Part shown: piece after piece, positions 13,701-25,960 of the stretch
Position numbering within the stretch: position 1 is the stretch's first letter
How the letters are laid out: every line of letters begins with the position of its first letter
NCBI RefSeq assembly: GCF_031877795.1
Contig: NC_133931.1
Span: 73,445,429 to 73,509,428 of the forward strand
Length of the DNA: 64,000 nt
Direction: 5' to 3'
From: Strix aluco
Lineage: Eukaryota > Chordata > Aves > Strigiformes > Strigidae
Program-made: the position numbers and the translations under genes
The notes under the pieces: generated by a model
What the model was told of the DNA's origin: nothing
The model's input: only the letters and a program-made list of their open reading frames with translations
The model's database searches: none

Positions 13701-16700
13701 AAAATTAACAGAAACATAGGACAATGAGTAACTGGAAACTAAGCTGATCAAATAGAAAGCCAACCACTACCTACCTGGAGCTAGAAACATTTCTCAAGGA
13801 CTTTTATTCTCTTTGTATTCTGACTTTGCAAGAAAACTACCCCCGAATACTGTAACGATGGCAATGTTGTCAGAAACAATATACCTTCTGTAAAGATTTT
13901 TTAGTTTCCTGCAAATTGTGGTCCTTATATGCAGAAAACATATACATTTTCTGCATTGCAGTAAGCCAGCTTTCTCTCCACAATTACACCCTTTTCACTG
14001 CCAAGGAGAAAGTTAAGCTGCTAACAGTCTGACTGGGGAGACCACAGAGCTATTTGACTCTCATCTTCCTATTTCCTCTGATCAGTTTTGTCAGCTGGGG
14101 ATAAATTGCATTAAACTTTGCCTGTATCTGCTGACCCAGATGGTTTATTAAGAGAGAATAACTTCATCAGTGTGGACAAAGAGTGACTGACATAGGAGAA
14201 AACAATCCCAAGTTTAACCAAAGGTTCTGTCAGTGATATTTGTGAGATTCCTGACTACAAGGGAAACAACCAACTGCACATTTTGTTGAGTGTTCAGAAC
14301 TGCCAACGTAATCCTGCTCTAATTTCTGCTTGCTTAGGGGAGATAGACATTTGCAAAATCCTCCCAGCTGATGACTGAAACATTTCTTACCAAGGTCTTG
14401 TGCAACATACAACACAGTGCAGCCATCTCCACAATATTCAACCCCCTTGAGATGAGAGGGCTCTCTGCGCTTTCTTGCTGGGGTTTAAAGACTCTTTGGC
14501 ATCTTGTCTCCAGCCTCCAACTTGTTCTGGTCCTTGCCCTCATCAATTCTGGTAGCACTGTATCAATATTTTAGTCATCCTAAGGGTACAAAATGTTACT
14601 TGAATGCATCCTAAGGCTACCTGACATGAGGAAAAGGGAAAAGTATCCTTTACCAAGGAGAATTGCTGGCCATTTCTGTGCCCACTGATGCTTCAATATA
14701 GATGTTGAAAACAGGAGAGTCACAAGCCACAAAGCTGATTATGCTTACCCCAGCAAGAGTCCCGTACAGTGATCCCAGAGGCTGAGGAATCCAAGCTCCT
14801 TCTGCCAAAGAAGGAGGTGCAACACCAGTTGAACCACAGCTTATCCCATGCACTCCAGTCAGAATTTTTCTATAGCCCAACAAGAGGTGATGCCATCGCT
14901 GCCATGCACTGAAGTAATCTGTGGTTGTCTGAAGGCCACAAGACCCAGAATGACTTCTTTCTGTGACCCTTGCCTCCTTTATGTTGCATTTATATTTCAC
15001 TGCAAAAAAGAAATCTGGGAAATTATCAAACTCCTTTAAAAGAGATTTTAGATAGCCTGCTTAAGGCAAATACACTTAACACTCAAGAAATGTATGATGT
15101 CCTCTTTCTTATCCTCTCTCTTTGAACACACTGCCCTTCTTATAGTCACACAGGTCATAATCTATCCTTTTGTTGTTTTCATGTAGTTTAATTAATAAAT
15201 AACTTCTCTAAAAGTCAGCCTTTCCACCTTGCACATTCAGCTAAACATCCACTTCCCGGCCTTCACACTTACTACTGCTTCTGGGCTTCACATAGTCCAA
15301 CACTTGAAGTGTTGCTGCCAAAATGATCTCTTCAGTTTTCTTTGCTGGGTTCACCTGTATATCAAAATAATTTTGTCATTAAGGCTTTCCCTCACTTATT
15401 CTTAACCTATACTGCTGATTTGGGTGTTGATGTTGCTTTCCTTATTGTTACCCAAATTAGTTTATTCCTTCTCCCACAGTGTCCTTTCTGCAGGGAGGAA
15501 CCCTCTCTGATGGAGTCTTGAGTTTTCACATATGCCTCAGTGTCCCCCTTTACTGGGACCTTGTGAGTGTATGATGCCTAAATATGTAAGAAGTTGTGAC
15601 TGTAGAAGTGAACAGTAAGAATGTGTAAGAAACAAGTAACAAACTGGTGATTATTCTTCAGGAGATCCGTATCGCAGTGTACTAGGTCTTCTGCCTCGTT
15701 GCTGGTTGGAGAGCTCATGCTCTGAAAGATACAGAGCAATAAGCCTTGCTACTTTCTGACACTATGTCCCTTACCAATAAATAATTTGCACAAGTTAAAC
15801 CACTCATATAACCATCTCATTGCCTTTCCACCTTCCAAAAATATGTTCAGAAGTCAAAATAAGTATTCAGATTACAAAATCTACTCGTATATTCAAAAAT
15901 CCACTTGTGATGTGCCATAAGCATAAATATGCACACAGATGCACTCCCCACAATATATATAATGTTGCTAAGAGGTATTTGAAAATACAAATATTTATCT
16001 TTTACATACCTTAATGTAAAGCCCACTCTCAGATTAACTAATATCAAGTAATCGCAACTTCATGAATACCCCAATGACCTTTAGAAAGATTTATAGGATA
16101 TTATTGAATAATAACCAATTAACACGCCACTGCATATGCCAACCAACTCACTCCCATCATAGGAAAGAAAAAAACCCTAAAGATGGTGTAAGTTAACATT
16201 GCAGGGAGGATGCAGGTTTGGAGAAGGGACTAGTACATTAAGCAAAATTGCATGGCAAGAAACTTCTTATACCAGTAGTTCTGAAGAACTAGCCTTAAAT
16301 GTGACCAGTTTCTAATAATCCATCTACCAGTTTCTGTAAAGATGTGGTAAAGAATTTTGTAACACTGACAGAGTTTCTCCTAAAATTTTCTTTTCGTATG
16401 AGGAAAATGTAACGGTTGTCATGTTCCATAGTAAAAATATAAAAATATTGCAATTGTCTGCTTCAGGTTGTTTTGTTTTCAGACTTTGCAGTGTTTTGGC
16501 TTCTCAAAAGATGTAGAATTTCCAGACTATATAATTCTGGATGCTAGCTATGTTTCATCCCACATGCTTGTAAACTGAACACATTTGAGATAATTTCTCT
16601 GGAAACAAGGATTCACTCTTGGTTTTCAGGCTATAGTGTGCTATCCATTTTTGAAAGAGAATTCCCCGGTGAAACTGGTGAGGTTAAAATGATTTAGAGC

Positions 16701-19700
16701 CTTTTTGTCAGAGAAACAATTATATTTCCATCAAGTTTAACATTCTAATAATTATCTTTGGGGGTTTGACTCAACCTTGCTGAAGTCCATCAGGCTCTTT
16801 CCATGGCTCACAGAGCCAATAGCATCAAATTTTCATTTGGCTTTGGTCACTACTGCCTGATATTCAATATACTTTCTTTATCATTATACTTACAGCTAGT
16901 TTTATATAGATATCACTGTTGACACTGTGATTACTCAGATTTTTATTTATGAACCCGCACAGCTATTGTTCCCTATAATTAATGCAGCATACTTGGGAGG
17001 CATTCCAGACAAACCTATGTGAAGGCAGTCTGGTTCGTGTTCAAATAGGTATCTTGGCATTTTGAAAGAAGAGGTTTCTTTCTTTCTTGATTTTGCTATG
17101 AGGTCAATAATTTTCCATAAGTTTATGTGGGGAAAAAGTTTGTTGAAACGATATCCAGGGCCTCTTTTTAACAATAATTTTCCTTTGCTATATCTTGCCA
17201 AGATTATTTAAGCCTCCCAGTGCATATTTATAGGAAGTTTGGACAAGGATGGAAGGAGGATTCATTTTTTTGAGCTCTCGTTCAAGAGTCTGAATATTTC
17301 ATTGCTTTATTAAAAAGGAGAATTTTCACCCTGCTGTAGCTTTTGGATACCTGGAAGAAATGTGTTTTCACAGGTTACTCCAAGGTTTTTAGTACAAACA
17401 TTTTTATCCAACATGCAGTCACGGCACATGCTGTTGCAGTGATGGATACACTCCAGAGCCTTTGCCACCTGTCGCCCCTCACCTGCGCCCTGCCCGGCTC
17501 TGGAAGGGCTTTGTGCTCCTTGTAACAGGGAGAAGATTTCAAACCACTGCCGTTAAGCAAACGCGGGGCTCTTCCAAGACAGGCTTGGCTAATGTTGCCT
17601 TGAGACAGATCCAGTACAATGTTTACTGGAGGCTATGACATGGCTTTGACCTCACCTTTGCCTTCAAGTTTGTCCAGTTTCAAGCGCTGTTGGATTTCAC
17701 TGGTATTTTCTTTTTCTTTGTTGCTTAACTGCTGCTCTTCTTGTATTACCTTAAGTATGGATCAAACAAAGGAAAATATATATAAAAGTTAAGACTAGTC
17801 ATTTTGTCTGTTGTCTAGGCAGAGAGATCTGAAGACTCACCAAGAGAGGGCTATAAACTCATTTGTAAGATTTTTAACATACGTTTAAAGTATTTTTGGT
17901 CATAATTACAGAAATAATAGCACAGAATGTGCCCGGTGATCCTGGGAGTCCCATCTGGGACACCAAAAGGGTCTCACCCTCCACAGTGCTGGTACACATT
18001 TTCTGTACATTGACATGCTCCATGGTGTTTTCCAGATAGATCCAGATAAATAACAAATGAAAGGCTTTTGACTTGGCTGAAGCAAGAGAGCAAGCTTGGT
18101 GGAGCGGTGGGAGAGGGGTAGGCACTGGGGAGGAGAACAGCCTCCTCAGACTTCTGGGAACTGAAAAGCAATATTATTGAGCAGAATACCTCCACAGACG
18201 GATGAGTCCTAATCACAAATCATTCAGGAAAAGCTGGGGAGAGAGGTCCTCATTGGCATGACACTTCATGTAGACTGTGTTCCTTTCTGGATTTCCCAGC
18301 AGAGGTCTGTCTCATCAGACAGTTGACTAATGGAGTACAGCCGTCATTCTTCATTTCCTGCAAAGAAACTCGCAAGAGGTAAAGCTTCAAGAACAGATCT
18401 CTCCCTTTCCAAACTGCATTCCCATCAGAAAACTTGAAGAAGTTATAATAGGAAAAAAATGTATTTTTTTTTCTGTAGTTGTGTGTTCTCAAACTGTTCT
18501 GAAGGGTCTATAAACCAGGGCATGCAGCTGTGCGATGGATAATCTGCGTACTTACTCGTTCCCTGACTACAGGCCAGAGGCTTCTCTGTGACAACATATG
18601 AGTTCTGACTGGGCACCAGGTCTGAAAAATATATGTACACATTGTCATTGCACATCTGGAATTTAGAATTGCTAATGGATATGCTGTGATAGAAAAGAAA
18701 AGTGTCTGGCCAATAAACTTGTTTTATATATTTATTTTAAAAAGCATTACCACATTTCTGGCTAGTAGCCTTTCATCCTCTAGACTTTACACCAGTGCAT
18801 CTGGAATGCTAAGCAGCTCTTTCAGAGATGCAGCCATACCCCAAAAGGCACCGTTTTTATTTGAAATAACTTTAAAAATTAATTAAAAAGGAAGAAGGTG
18901 GTGTTTTTCCCTATGGAGGCTTGCATACCTAGAATTTTATATCAGCTCCTACAGTCTCAGAAACCACAGGTGAAAATTCTCTCTCCGGATCTCAGTCAAT
19001 ATACTTTATCTTCCAGGATGCTGCTATAAACATGTCTAGCTGTCTTTGAATAAATGTATTTCAACCTTATTACATGTGCAACTTTAAAGAGCAATTACAC
19101 GCGAGTAGCTTGTTGTAGGACTAGCAGTGGAAATCTGAGCATTTTGAGTTTCTACATGTCACTTTGGCATCCCTCCTCACCATAGTCACTGAACCTGTGG
19201 GCAGAGCAGATGAAAAAGTCCCTGTGCTATGGCTTACCCTCCGTAGGGCCAGGGATGTCCGTTTGTCAACTCAGTCTCTCTCAAATTCTGGGAATTTGCA
19301 ACAGAAAGAATCAGACACCAGCAAATAGAGAAAACTGCAAGACCACTGCATGTCCAGGCGCACTCATAGGTGACCACCAGAAAATTACATACCATGGTAA
19401 TGCATGAAATGTATTTCAGCCAAATTAAAGTAATGTCTCATTTACTGGCCACCTTTACAGTTATGAAGCCCTGGCTGATACGGCAAGTGTTTCACATCTT
19501 GATGCAGAGGCAATCTGAAATGCTCTGCCCCCCACAGGTAGTCTTTCATTTTATTTATTTTTGCTTCAATAAATCTCATACCTTGACGCGATGTGCTCTG
19601 TGCACAAACTATTTTTAAGGCAGGAACCAACTCCAAGCCAATGGCAGCAAGCAGTAACTCTGTAAGTTTAGTGAGGATTTGTAGCGCTGCGTTACCAAAA

Positions 19701-19924
19701 TCTTGAGAACCAGAGACATGTTTTTTTCACTCAAGATTAGGAATTAGGCTCAAACTGTGAAACTAGGGGTAAAAGAACAGCTTTTTATGATCAGACCACC
19801 CAGATGGTTTAATGGCAGCTGTTTTGTTGTCCACATTGTGGCTCTGCAGGTACTTAGAAGATACGAAAAAAACCTCATGACCCCCCTTTTCCACCCATTT
19901 CCCACCAAAGCTCCCATGATTGGC

Positions 19925-19974
19925 TTCAACAACAAAACCAGAACCACCCAGTCAGTGCTTTATAAAGCTTTATT
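19925..19974 (-). terminator. FHOD3: Strong polyadenylation signal and cleavage region for FHOD3
   Basis: On the minus strand AATAAA lies at 19974-19969, followed by GCTTTATAAAGCACTG. A CA dinucleotide at 19957-19956, about 12 bases on, is a plausible cleavage point. The next 25 bases, GGGTGGTTCTGGTTTTGTTG, are strongly GU-rich, as expected for the CstF-bound downstream element. This is the most complete signal-plus-downstream-element arrangement I noticed on this strand after the FHOD3 stop. The GCTTTATAAAGC part is a 12-bp palindrome that could fold next to the hexamer. Confidence 0.65.
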
Positions 19975-22900
19975 GCAAGATGTGTTTACATAATGCTGTA
20001 GAGGTGAGCTTTTTAACTACTTATATCAAGAAATTTTGGACACAGGTCTGTGGTCAGTTTTCCATATTGACTCTGCATGGCACAGAAAAAAAAAAAAAAA
20101 GTGTGATTGCATCTTTCCAGACAGTAGTGGGGAAGGTGGGAGGAGAAGAGGCAGATGAGGGGTGTGCTAAAAAAAAAATCCCCCTGGTTTACACTAAATG
20201 TGAGAAAGCTTCTGAAGGATCAATACAAACGGTAGGTGATCTTTGTGTGTAATAAAATCTTAAAGAGTAATTCAAGTTCTTTATGAAATAAAACTGAGAA
20301 ACAAAAATGCAGTTTCATGGACAATTAAATTTAACATAAAACAAATTCACCTAAAATGAGAAAACAACAAACAAAAACAAAAACTCAACCAAGAGGACCT
20401 GTAGATAATATCTCTGACCATGCATGGCTTGTTTTTTAAATTACAATTCACAGAATAACACTGCTGGAAAGCCTATTTTACACTATGCTACACAGAACAT
20501 GAAAAAACATGAGTAGTGACATTTACACAATTTTACAGTATTTCTCCTTCCTCTAAGAAACACGTCCTTTTCTACTTTACATTTTTTTACAATTCCCAGC
20601 TCACAAAAAAGGACACTATACGTGCAAAGACAGTCTTTAAAAAGGAGAAATGCACCCAATGCTACAAATAAACCTTTTCTTTCACAGAAGCCTCTGTATT
20701 AGATAGTGATTAAACAAAATATATCTCTATCTGCCACTCAATGTGAAATGGACTAATTAGAAATACCTTTAATTTTTTTTTGCGTAAACATAAAACTATA
20801 CAACATCTCTGAAACTCCTTGCATTACTTGCTATGTAACTATAAAACTGCTTGCCAAAAACCTCTTGGTATCGCATCTGAAATGCCAATTGGGCCAGTTG
20901 CTGCCCCAGTTGAAAAAAAGGAAGGTAGGCCTTACATGTTGTTGAAGTGTTTTCAAATAATTTTCAACAGTTGCCTGTAACCAAACATTGCCTCTTTCAA
21001 ATATGCTTCAGTTTATTTTCTTTCAGAGCCTGTAAGTACCTGGCAGTTTTCCCTGTGAAGAAACATCAACAGTCATAGTCCTTACATTTTAGGCAAGTGT
21101 TTCTTGCGTCCCGATGCTGGAAACACAGAGCCATCATCCCAGCACGGCACAGGGCCAGGCTCTCTGCCTCTGTGCGCACGCACAACCCGCCTCGGAGATA
21201 ACGAGAGGAGTGGTACATGTGCAGTGAGCATACAGAAATGAAAGGGAGAGAGGAATATGCTCCTGCTTCTGTCTGACGCCACATCCCTATGCATCCTTTA
21301 GATAAAGGCAGGCAGCGTGTACACCTCCCTGCAAGTTGTAGCGGCAGGATAAAGGATGTGAAACTGGTGGGCTGCCACCTTGTCCCCATTCCATCTCAGT
21401 GAAATCAAAGCACTGTAAAAACAATTAACCACACAGCGTACACACACCCAAATCCAGACTATTACCATAGGCCAAATGGTTTCTAAAGCATTTTGGATAG
21501 ACACTTCCTGTTGTTACTGGGGATGTGAGTGTAGAGCAGATGCCTGACAAAAGGAACCATTTACTGCACTTACAGTGGCATTGTGCCCCTTAAGTTTGCA
21601 GTAGATGTTGCTGTCCTTACTTGTGACTTTTCAATGGCTTTTAGTGTTCGCCAGGGCACGTTCAGAGCATAGCACACCAGGGATTTAAGGTGCTGTCCTG
21701 CCACGTTATCTAGTACCTCAAGGGGGAATGGAGCACCTTGAAGGAGGCCCTTGCTGTTCAGTCACTTCAAGACTCTGATTCCAAATTTCTGTTAAATCGG
21801 GGCATGAACCCTTATCTGACTATTCACATATGACTTTCTATTAAGCTAAAGCCAAAATCTTGTCTATCTGTAAATCTGATGCCTTATTTTGCTGACAGAG
21901 TCAATCACTACAGAGATTTACAACAGAAGGGGGTCAAAAGAGAAAAAGAAATGTATTTGACACTGTTTCCAGTATTTATCGGAGCAAGACCCTCATTAAA
22001 ACACCATTTTTGTGTTGATTTTGGATTACGGACAGGGATCTATCAAACAGAAGGGTCACACGTAGCAGCCAAGGGGCTATAAAACATCTGGAATCCATGA
22101 GTCTGGTGCCTGGCCTTACTGAAAAGTGAAGAGTGATGAATTTAATTTTTCTGAGGGATCTTTCACTCTCGATTGTGGCACACAGCATTCCCTGGGGGTA
22201 CTTCTTCACCACAGCCACATAACTGCTACTGAAAGTTATCCCTCAGTTGGGAGCGAGGGAATACAAAGTATTTGTATGCAGTCTGCTTTTAAACACCAAG
22301 GGAGATGAAAGGAAATTAGGATAGCTTCCCTTTGGCTGCCATTTCATACGCTAAAGTTTACCTCAGCATCCAAATCAGGAAGGCATTATGGTGGTAGACA
22401 GACAAATTATTGGCAGCAGATGGGTGTTGAAATCAACACCAGCAGCGACTCTGAGAGCTCAGTGGAGATACAAAACTCTGGGCACTACATTTGCAGCTGA
22501 CTGGTACTATGAGAAAGAAAAGAGAGGTAGTTATAATGGCTGCAAGTGTTTAAAAACAGCCTTCATGGATCTCTAAGTGAGAAATAGGAACATGTGTTAC
22601 TACATCATGTTTCCAAGACCTTTCTGTTTGTGACAAAACCAATCTGTATCTCACACACATTTAAAAACAACTGTTACATCCTTACAGTGGGCTCATTTGA
22701 TGATGGAGGGGCAGGCAGCAACTCAAATCCTGAAGGTTACAACCTGATTAAACAGACAGACAGAGGCAGGCAAATATAACCAATTCCTCCATTTCATCTG
22801 GAATCCACTACTTAGATGAAGGGGAACAAATATTTTTCCCACAGTCAGGACATGCTAGCAGACTCCAGAGGAAATACTGCCACCTTGCAGATTAGCACAT

Positions 22901-25826
22901 TGGGCCGCTGGCCATTTTTATCATAAGCTGAAATGGAAAAATTCTCTGTAGTTATTGCATTGTTACTGTTTGATGATCTTGTTGCAATAAACACTGAAGA
23001 CTGCATAACAAGACCGAGTTATCCTCAGAAAAATTGGTTTTGGTGTTACAGATAGAGAGCAGGAACTTAGGCAAAAATACAAAACATAATGGAAAAATGG
23101 ACAAGGAAGAATATGCTTCACACGTAAGACACTTGCATCCAGAGAATCTGAAAGAAACCAGCTTTTTTCCCTGACCTTATTCTAACCCCACTTCCCATAT
23201 TTAATTTTCTCCTCAATAAGAAGTATATGAGGTTTCGCATATTTTTTGCACAATTCCTGGAAAATACAGATGCCCAGCTATTAGTAATTCATCAGCTATT
23301 TTACGTTTCAGACGCAGATGCTGTACTATGTCTAAATGAAACACTATTTTGTCTCCTGTTATCAGGTGGTCACCAACAGCCACCTACTTTGCACATTCAG
23401 GGTATTTTAATTATTCAGTTTTAAAAACTTGTTTGATTTTCTCCCTCCAATCAAATATAGGACCTCTGTCAACATAAACACATTTTGTTACATTTTGGCT
23501 TCTTTTATCACTTAACCAGTATAACAATTCAACATAACCATTACATTCAGGGTGTCTTCCTCTTGTTTCAGACCTTCAAGACCTCCACAAACCCCCATTA
23601 CCTTCATTTCTTTGTTCTAAGCATCCTTAAGAGAGATTTTAAAAGTCCATAAAGGTGAGCAGCACATAAACATCCACTTTAAAATCCAGATGCTCATAGG
23701 TCTTTCTTATTGTACAATGAGATTAATTATATGCCAATTCTTTCTGTTTCCTAACCAGCTTCCTCCTTTTCATAGCTTTCAAATACACAACACATTTTAT
23801 TAATTACACAACTACTGCCTTCTGCCTACTTGAACAATTGACTTTTAAACAAGCTGAGGGGAAAACCAGATCAAACTCGATGCTATCTTTAAGATCCTTT
23901 GCTCATTAGTGACTTTTTACCCACAGACTTTGACATGTGATGTTCCAAGGCAATGGCAAATCAAGAACGAAACGTTATGATCAAGAGAGGGACAGCATAG
24001 ATAGGATGTTCCACTAGAGATCTCATTGCAGTGTTGTCAGCTACCTGGTTCTCTCATCACTTGGATGCTGTGCTCAGTGTGATGTGACAGATGACCAAGA
24101 TTTCAAAGGTTTATTGTGTTTGGTTCAACTATCCTGAACAATCTTCAGCAATTATCCTGTCCTTAATGAGAGCAGAGCAGAATAACTTGTTGACGTACCT
24201 GACCTAGCTTGGGTGGCAGAAGCAACATAGCTATGGCATTAGGAGCCCAGCATAGACTATTAATTAATCCTACTTTTCAAGTGTGTTTTGCAGCCAAAAT
24301 CAAACCCAGTTAGCTAGTTACCCTACTTTCACTAGTTCCACAGTTAACTAGCTTGAAGGAAGCCTCAGCTGTTACTGCTGTGCAGACACACCCTTAATCT
24401 TAGAGGCTAAGGCAATGGAAAGAGATAATCTTGTGCATCCTTGAGGATCAGTTGGTCATATACAGACTTTGGCTTAAAAAGTTCCCTTTTACATTACTGT
24501 TATTTGCAGTTTTCTTCAAAATGCTTCAGCACTGGCTAGGGTTAGTGTTCAATTCGTCTTCACTGTTGTATACGTCCTCCACGTAAAGGCAGATGAGTTT
24601 GACTAAAGGTTCTTCAAGCACACATGTTGAGGGCTTGTTAAAGTCAGTTATAAAACAGTGAGATAAGGGCAAACATATTGGAGTGTTCACTGTGGTACCC
24701 TCTCCACTTGTATCAAGGATAATCACAAAACAAGAGTCAAGAACAGCAAAAACACAGCAGGCTTTTAGCAGGGCCATTTCATATTCAGATCCATTAATTT
24801 GAAATAAAATCACCACCACATTATCTTGCAGCAAAGAAAAGCAGCATGAAGGGCACAGGCAAGTGAACAAAACTTCTTGATCTTAGCATCTGAATGCATT
24901 TACCGAGTATGTAAAATTGTTGGCATAGATCTCTTTGCAACTGTACAAATGCACAGTACAGCCATAGCTCAACAAGAGGGAGGTATTCTGTGTCCTCTCC
25001 TCTATGTGCATGCCGCTATGTACAGTATGAGTGTGTATTAATACACACGAATTCAGGATCCTAAACTTTCCACTTGCATTGCAGGTCATCTCCTGCACAA
25101 GGTGAATCCCATTGAATAACACCAAGTTCCTACAAAAAGACACTCCTTTTCCTCCTGTCCAGGTGGAATGGTAAGGCTTCAGAGTGAAAATCATGGTCCA
25201 GCTAGCTTCAGCAGGAGCGTGATTTCACACCATGACGGTATGTGTATAGATACACGCACATGTGTCCACACATTCATTCTGTACATATACAAAGGTACAC
25301 ATACATTTTTACATTCTTTGGTGGCAAAATAATAAAAAAACCTAAACAAACCACAGGGTTGCACATCTTTGCTTAATGAATCTGCTTCAGGAAAATTGGG
25401 GTTGGTGTAACCGGAGTTATTTTGCCTCTTTAAGGACTGTTCCTTGCATTGACAAAATGCCATACATTTACAATGACTAAAACAGGGCACAAGGAAAGCC
25501 AGCATAAACACAGCTCACATGACAGGTAACTCAGAGAGAGTCCCCTCCTACCCACATCAACACATCATGAGAGAAGGAGCCATATGCTTTCATCTACAAG
25601 CACTCAAATGCTTTCTCAGTTACTGTCCAGATGTTGTGCTGAGCTGCATCACACCCTTCTTCTGCCCTGGTTGTGGGGTTTTGCTTTTCGTTGCTTATTA
25701 AAATCAGACTAACAGAGGATGGGATGTTGGGAGCAGCAGAGGAGGCTGGCAGGTCAATGCCACGCCGAAGGTTGTCAGCCTGTGTGCTTCAGATGAACGG
25801 CTCTTCTTGTCGCCCCCTCTGGGACG
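19956..25826 (-). other. FHOD3: FHOD3 3' untranslated region (inferred extent)
   Basis: This is the sequence between the FHOD3 stop and the best polyadenylation site, about 5.87 kb. No splice-flanked FHOD3 coding sequence remains in it. It is U-rich on the sense strand, especially around 20250-20800. A Pumilio-type UGUACAUA element is readable on the minus strand at 25024-25017. Proximal minus-strand AATAAA hexamers at 24115-24110 and 23801-23796, and one near 21012, could give shorter forms, but their downstream sequence looks less GU-rich. A 15-bp A run on the plus strand lies at 20086-20100. The stop-side end is certain; the far end is inferred from the signal alone and needs transcript evidence. 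Confidence 0.6.
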
Positions 25827-25909
25827 TCAAACCTGCATCTCAGAGGTGCTGATGAGGCCCAGTGCTTTGGCTTCTTCTGGTGTCAGTCCGCTCTTTAGTG
25901 TCCTTCTCA
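25827..25909 (-). CDS. FHOD3: FHOD3 terminal coding exon with stop
   Basis: The terminal coding segment is 83 nt including the TGA at 25829-25827. The T of the previous exon joins TG to make leucine 248, then RRTLKSGLTPEEAKALG follows and the protein ends ISTSEMQV. The RRTLKSGL motif holds the third candidate ROCK site (threonine 251), and TPEEAKALGL is the characteristic FHOD-family C-terminus. The acceptor is ACAACCATCCAG|TGAGAAGG. No other AG lies between it and a run of 22 T on the transcribed strand about 30 bases upstream, which probably serves as part of an extended pyrimidine tract. An open frame running upstream of the acceptor into that T tract is intronic. The exon continues into the 3' UTR. 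Confidence 0.96.
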
Positions 25910-25938
25910 CTGGATGGTTGTAAATTCCAAAATCAGGC

Positions 25939-25960
25939 AAAAAAAAAAAAAAAAAAAAAA
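25939..25960. repeat. A22 run upstream of FHOD3 last acceptor
   Basis: Twenty-two A on the plus strand, which is a T22 tract in the FHOD3 transcript about 30 bases before the terminal exon acceptor. It is probably used as pyrimidine tract. Confidence 0.9.

Larger units (their letters stand above)
1..19955. other. Intergenic DNA downstream of FHOD3; no gene recognised
   Basis: This stretch is AT-rich, with many short chance ORFs on both strands and none with a recognisable domain or convincing splice context. The longest (149 codons, 11426-11875 plus) resembles nothing I know and has an overlapping antisense ORF. I see no tRNA, rRNA, young CR1 3' end or intact LTR. Small structures include an 8-bp-stem palindrome at 73-90, a 7-bp hairpin at 10356-10373 and G/C-rich tetranucleotide repeats near 7.6-7.8 kb. 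In mammals the convergent neighbour of FHOD3 is TPGS2, which would lie on the plus strand here; I looked for its C-terminal lysine-rich exon and did not find it. Ancient regulatory elements could be present but cannot be recognised without alignment. Confidence 0.6.
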
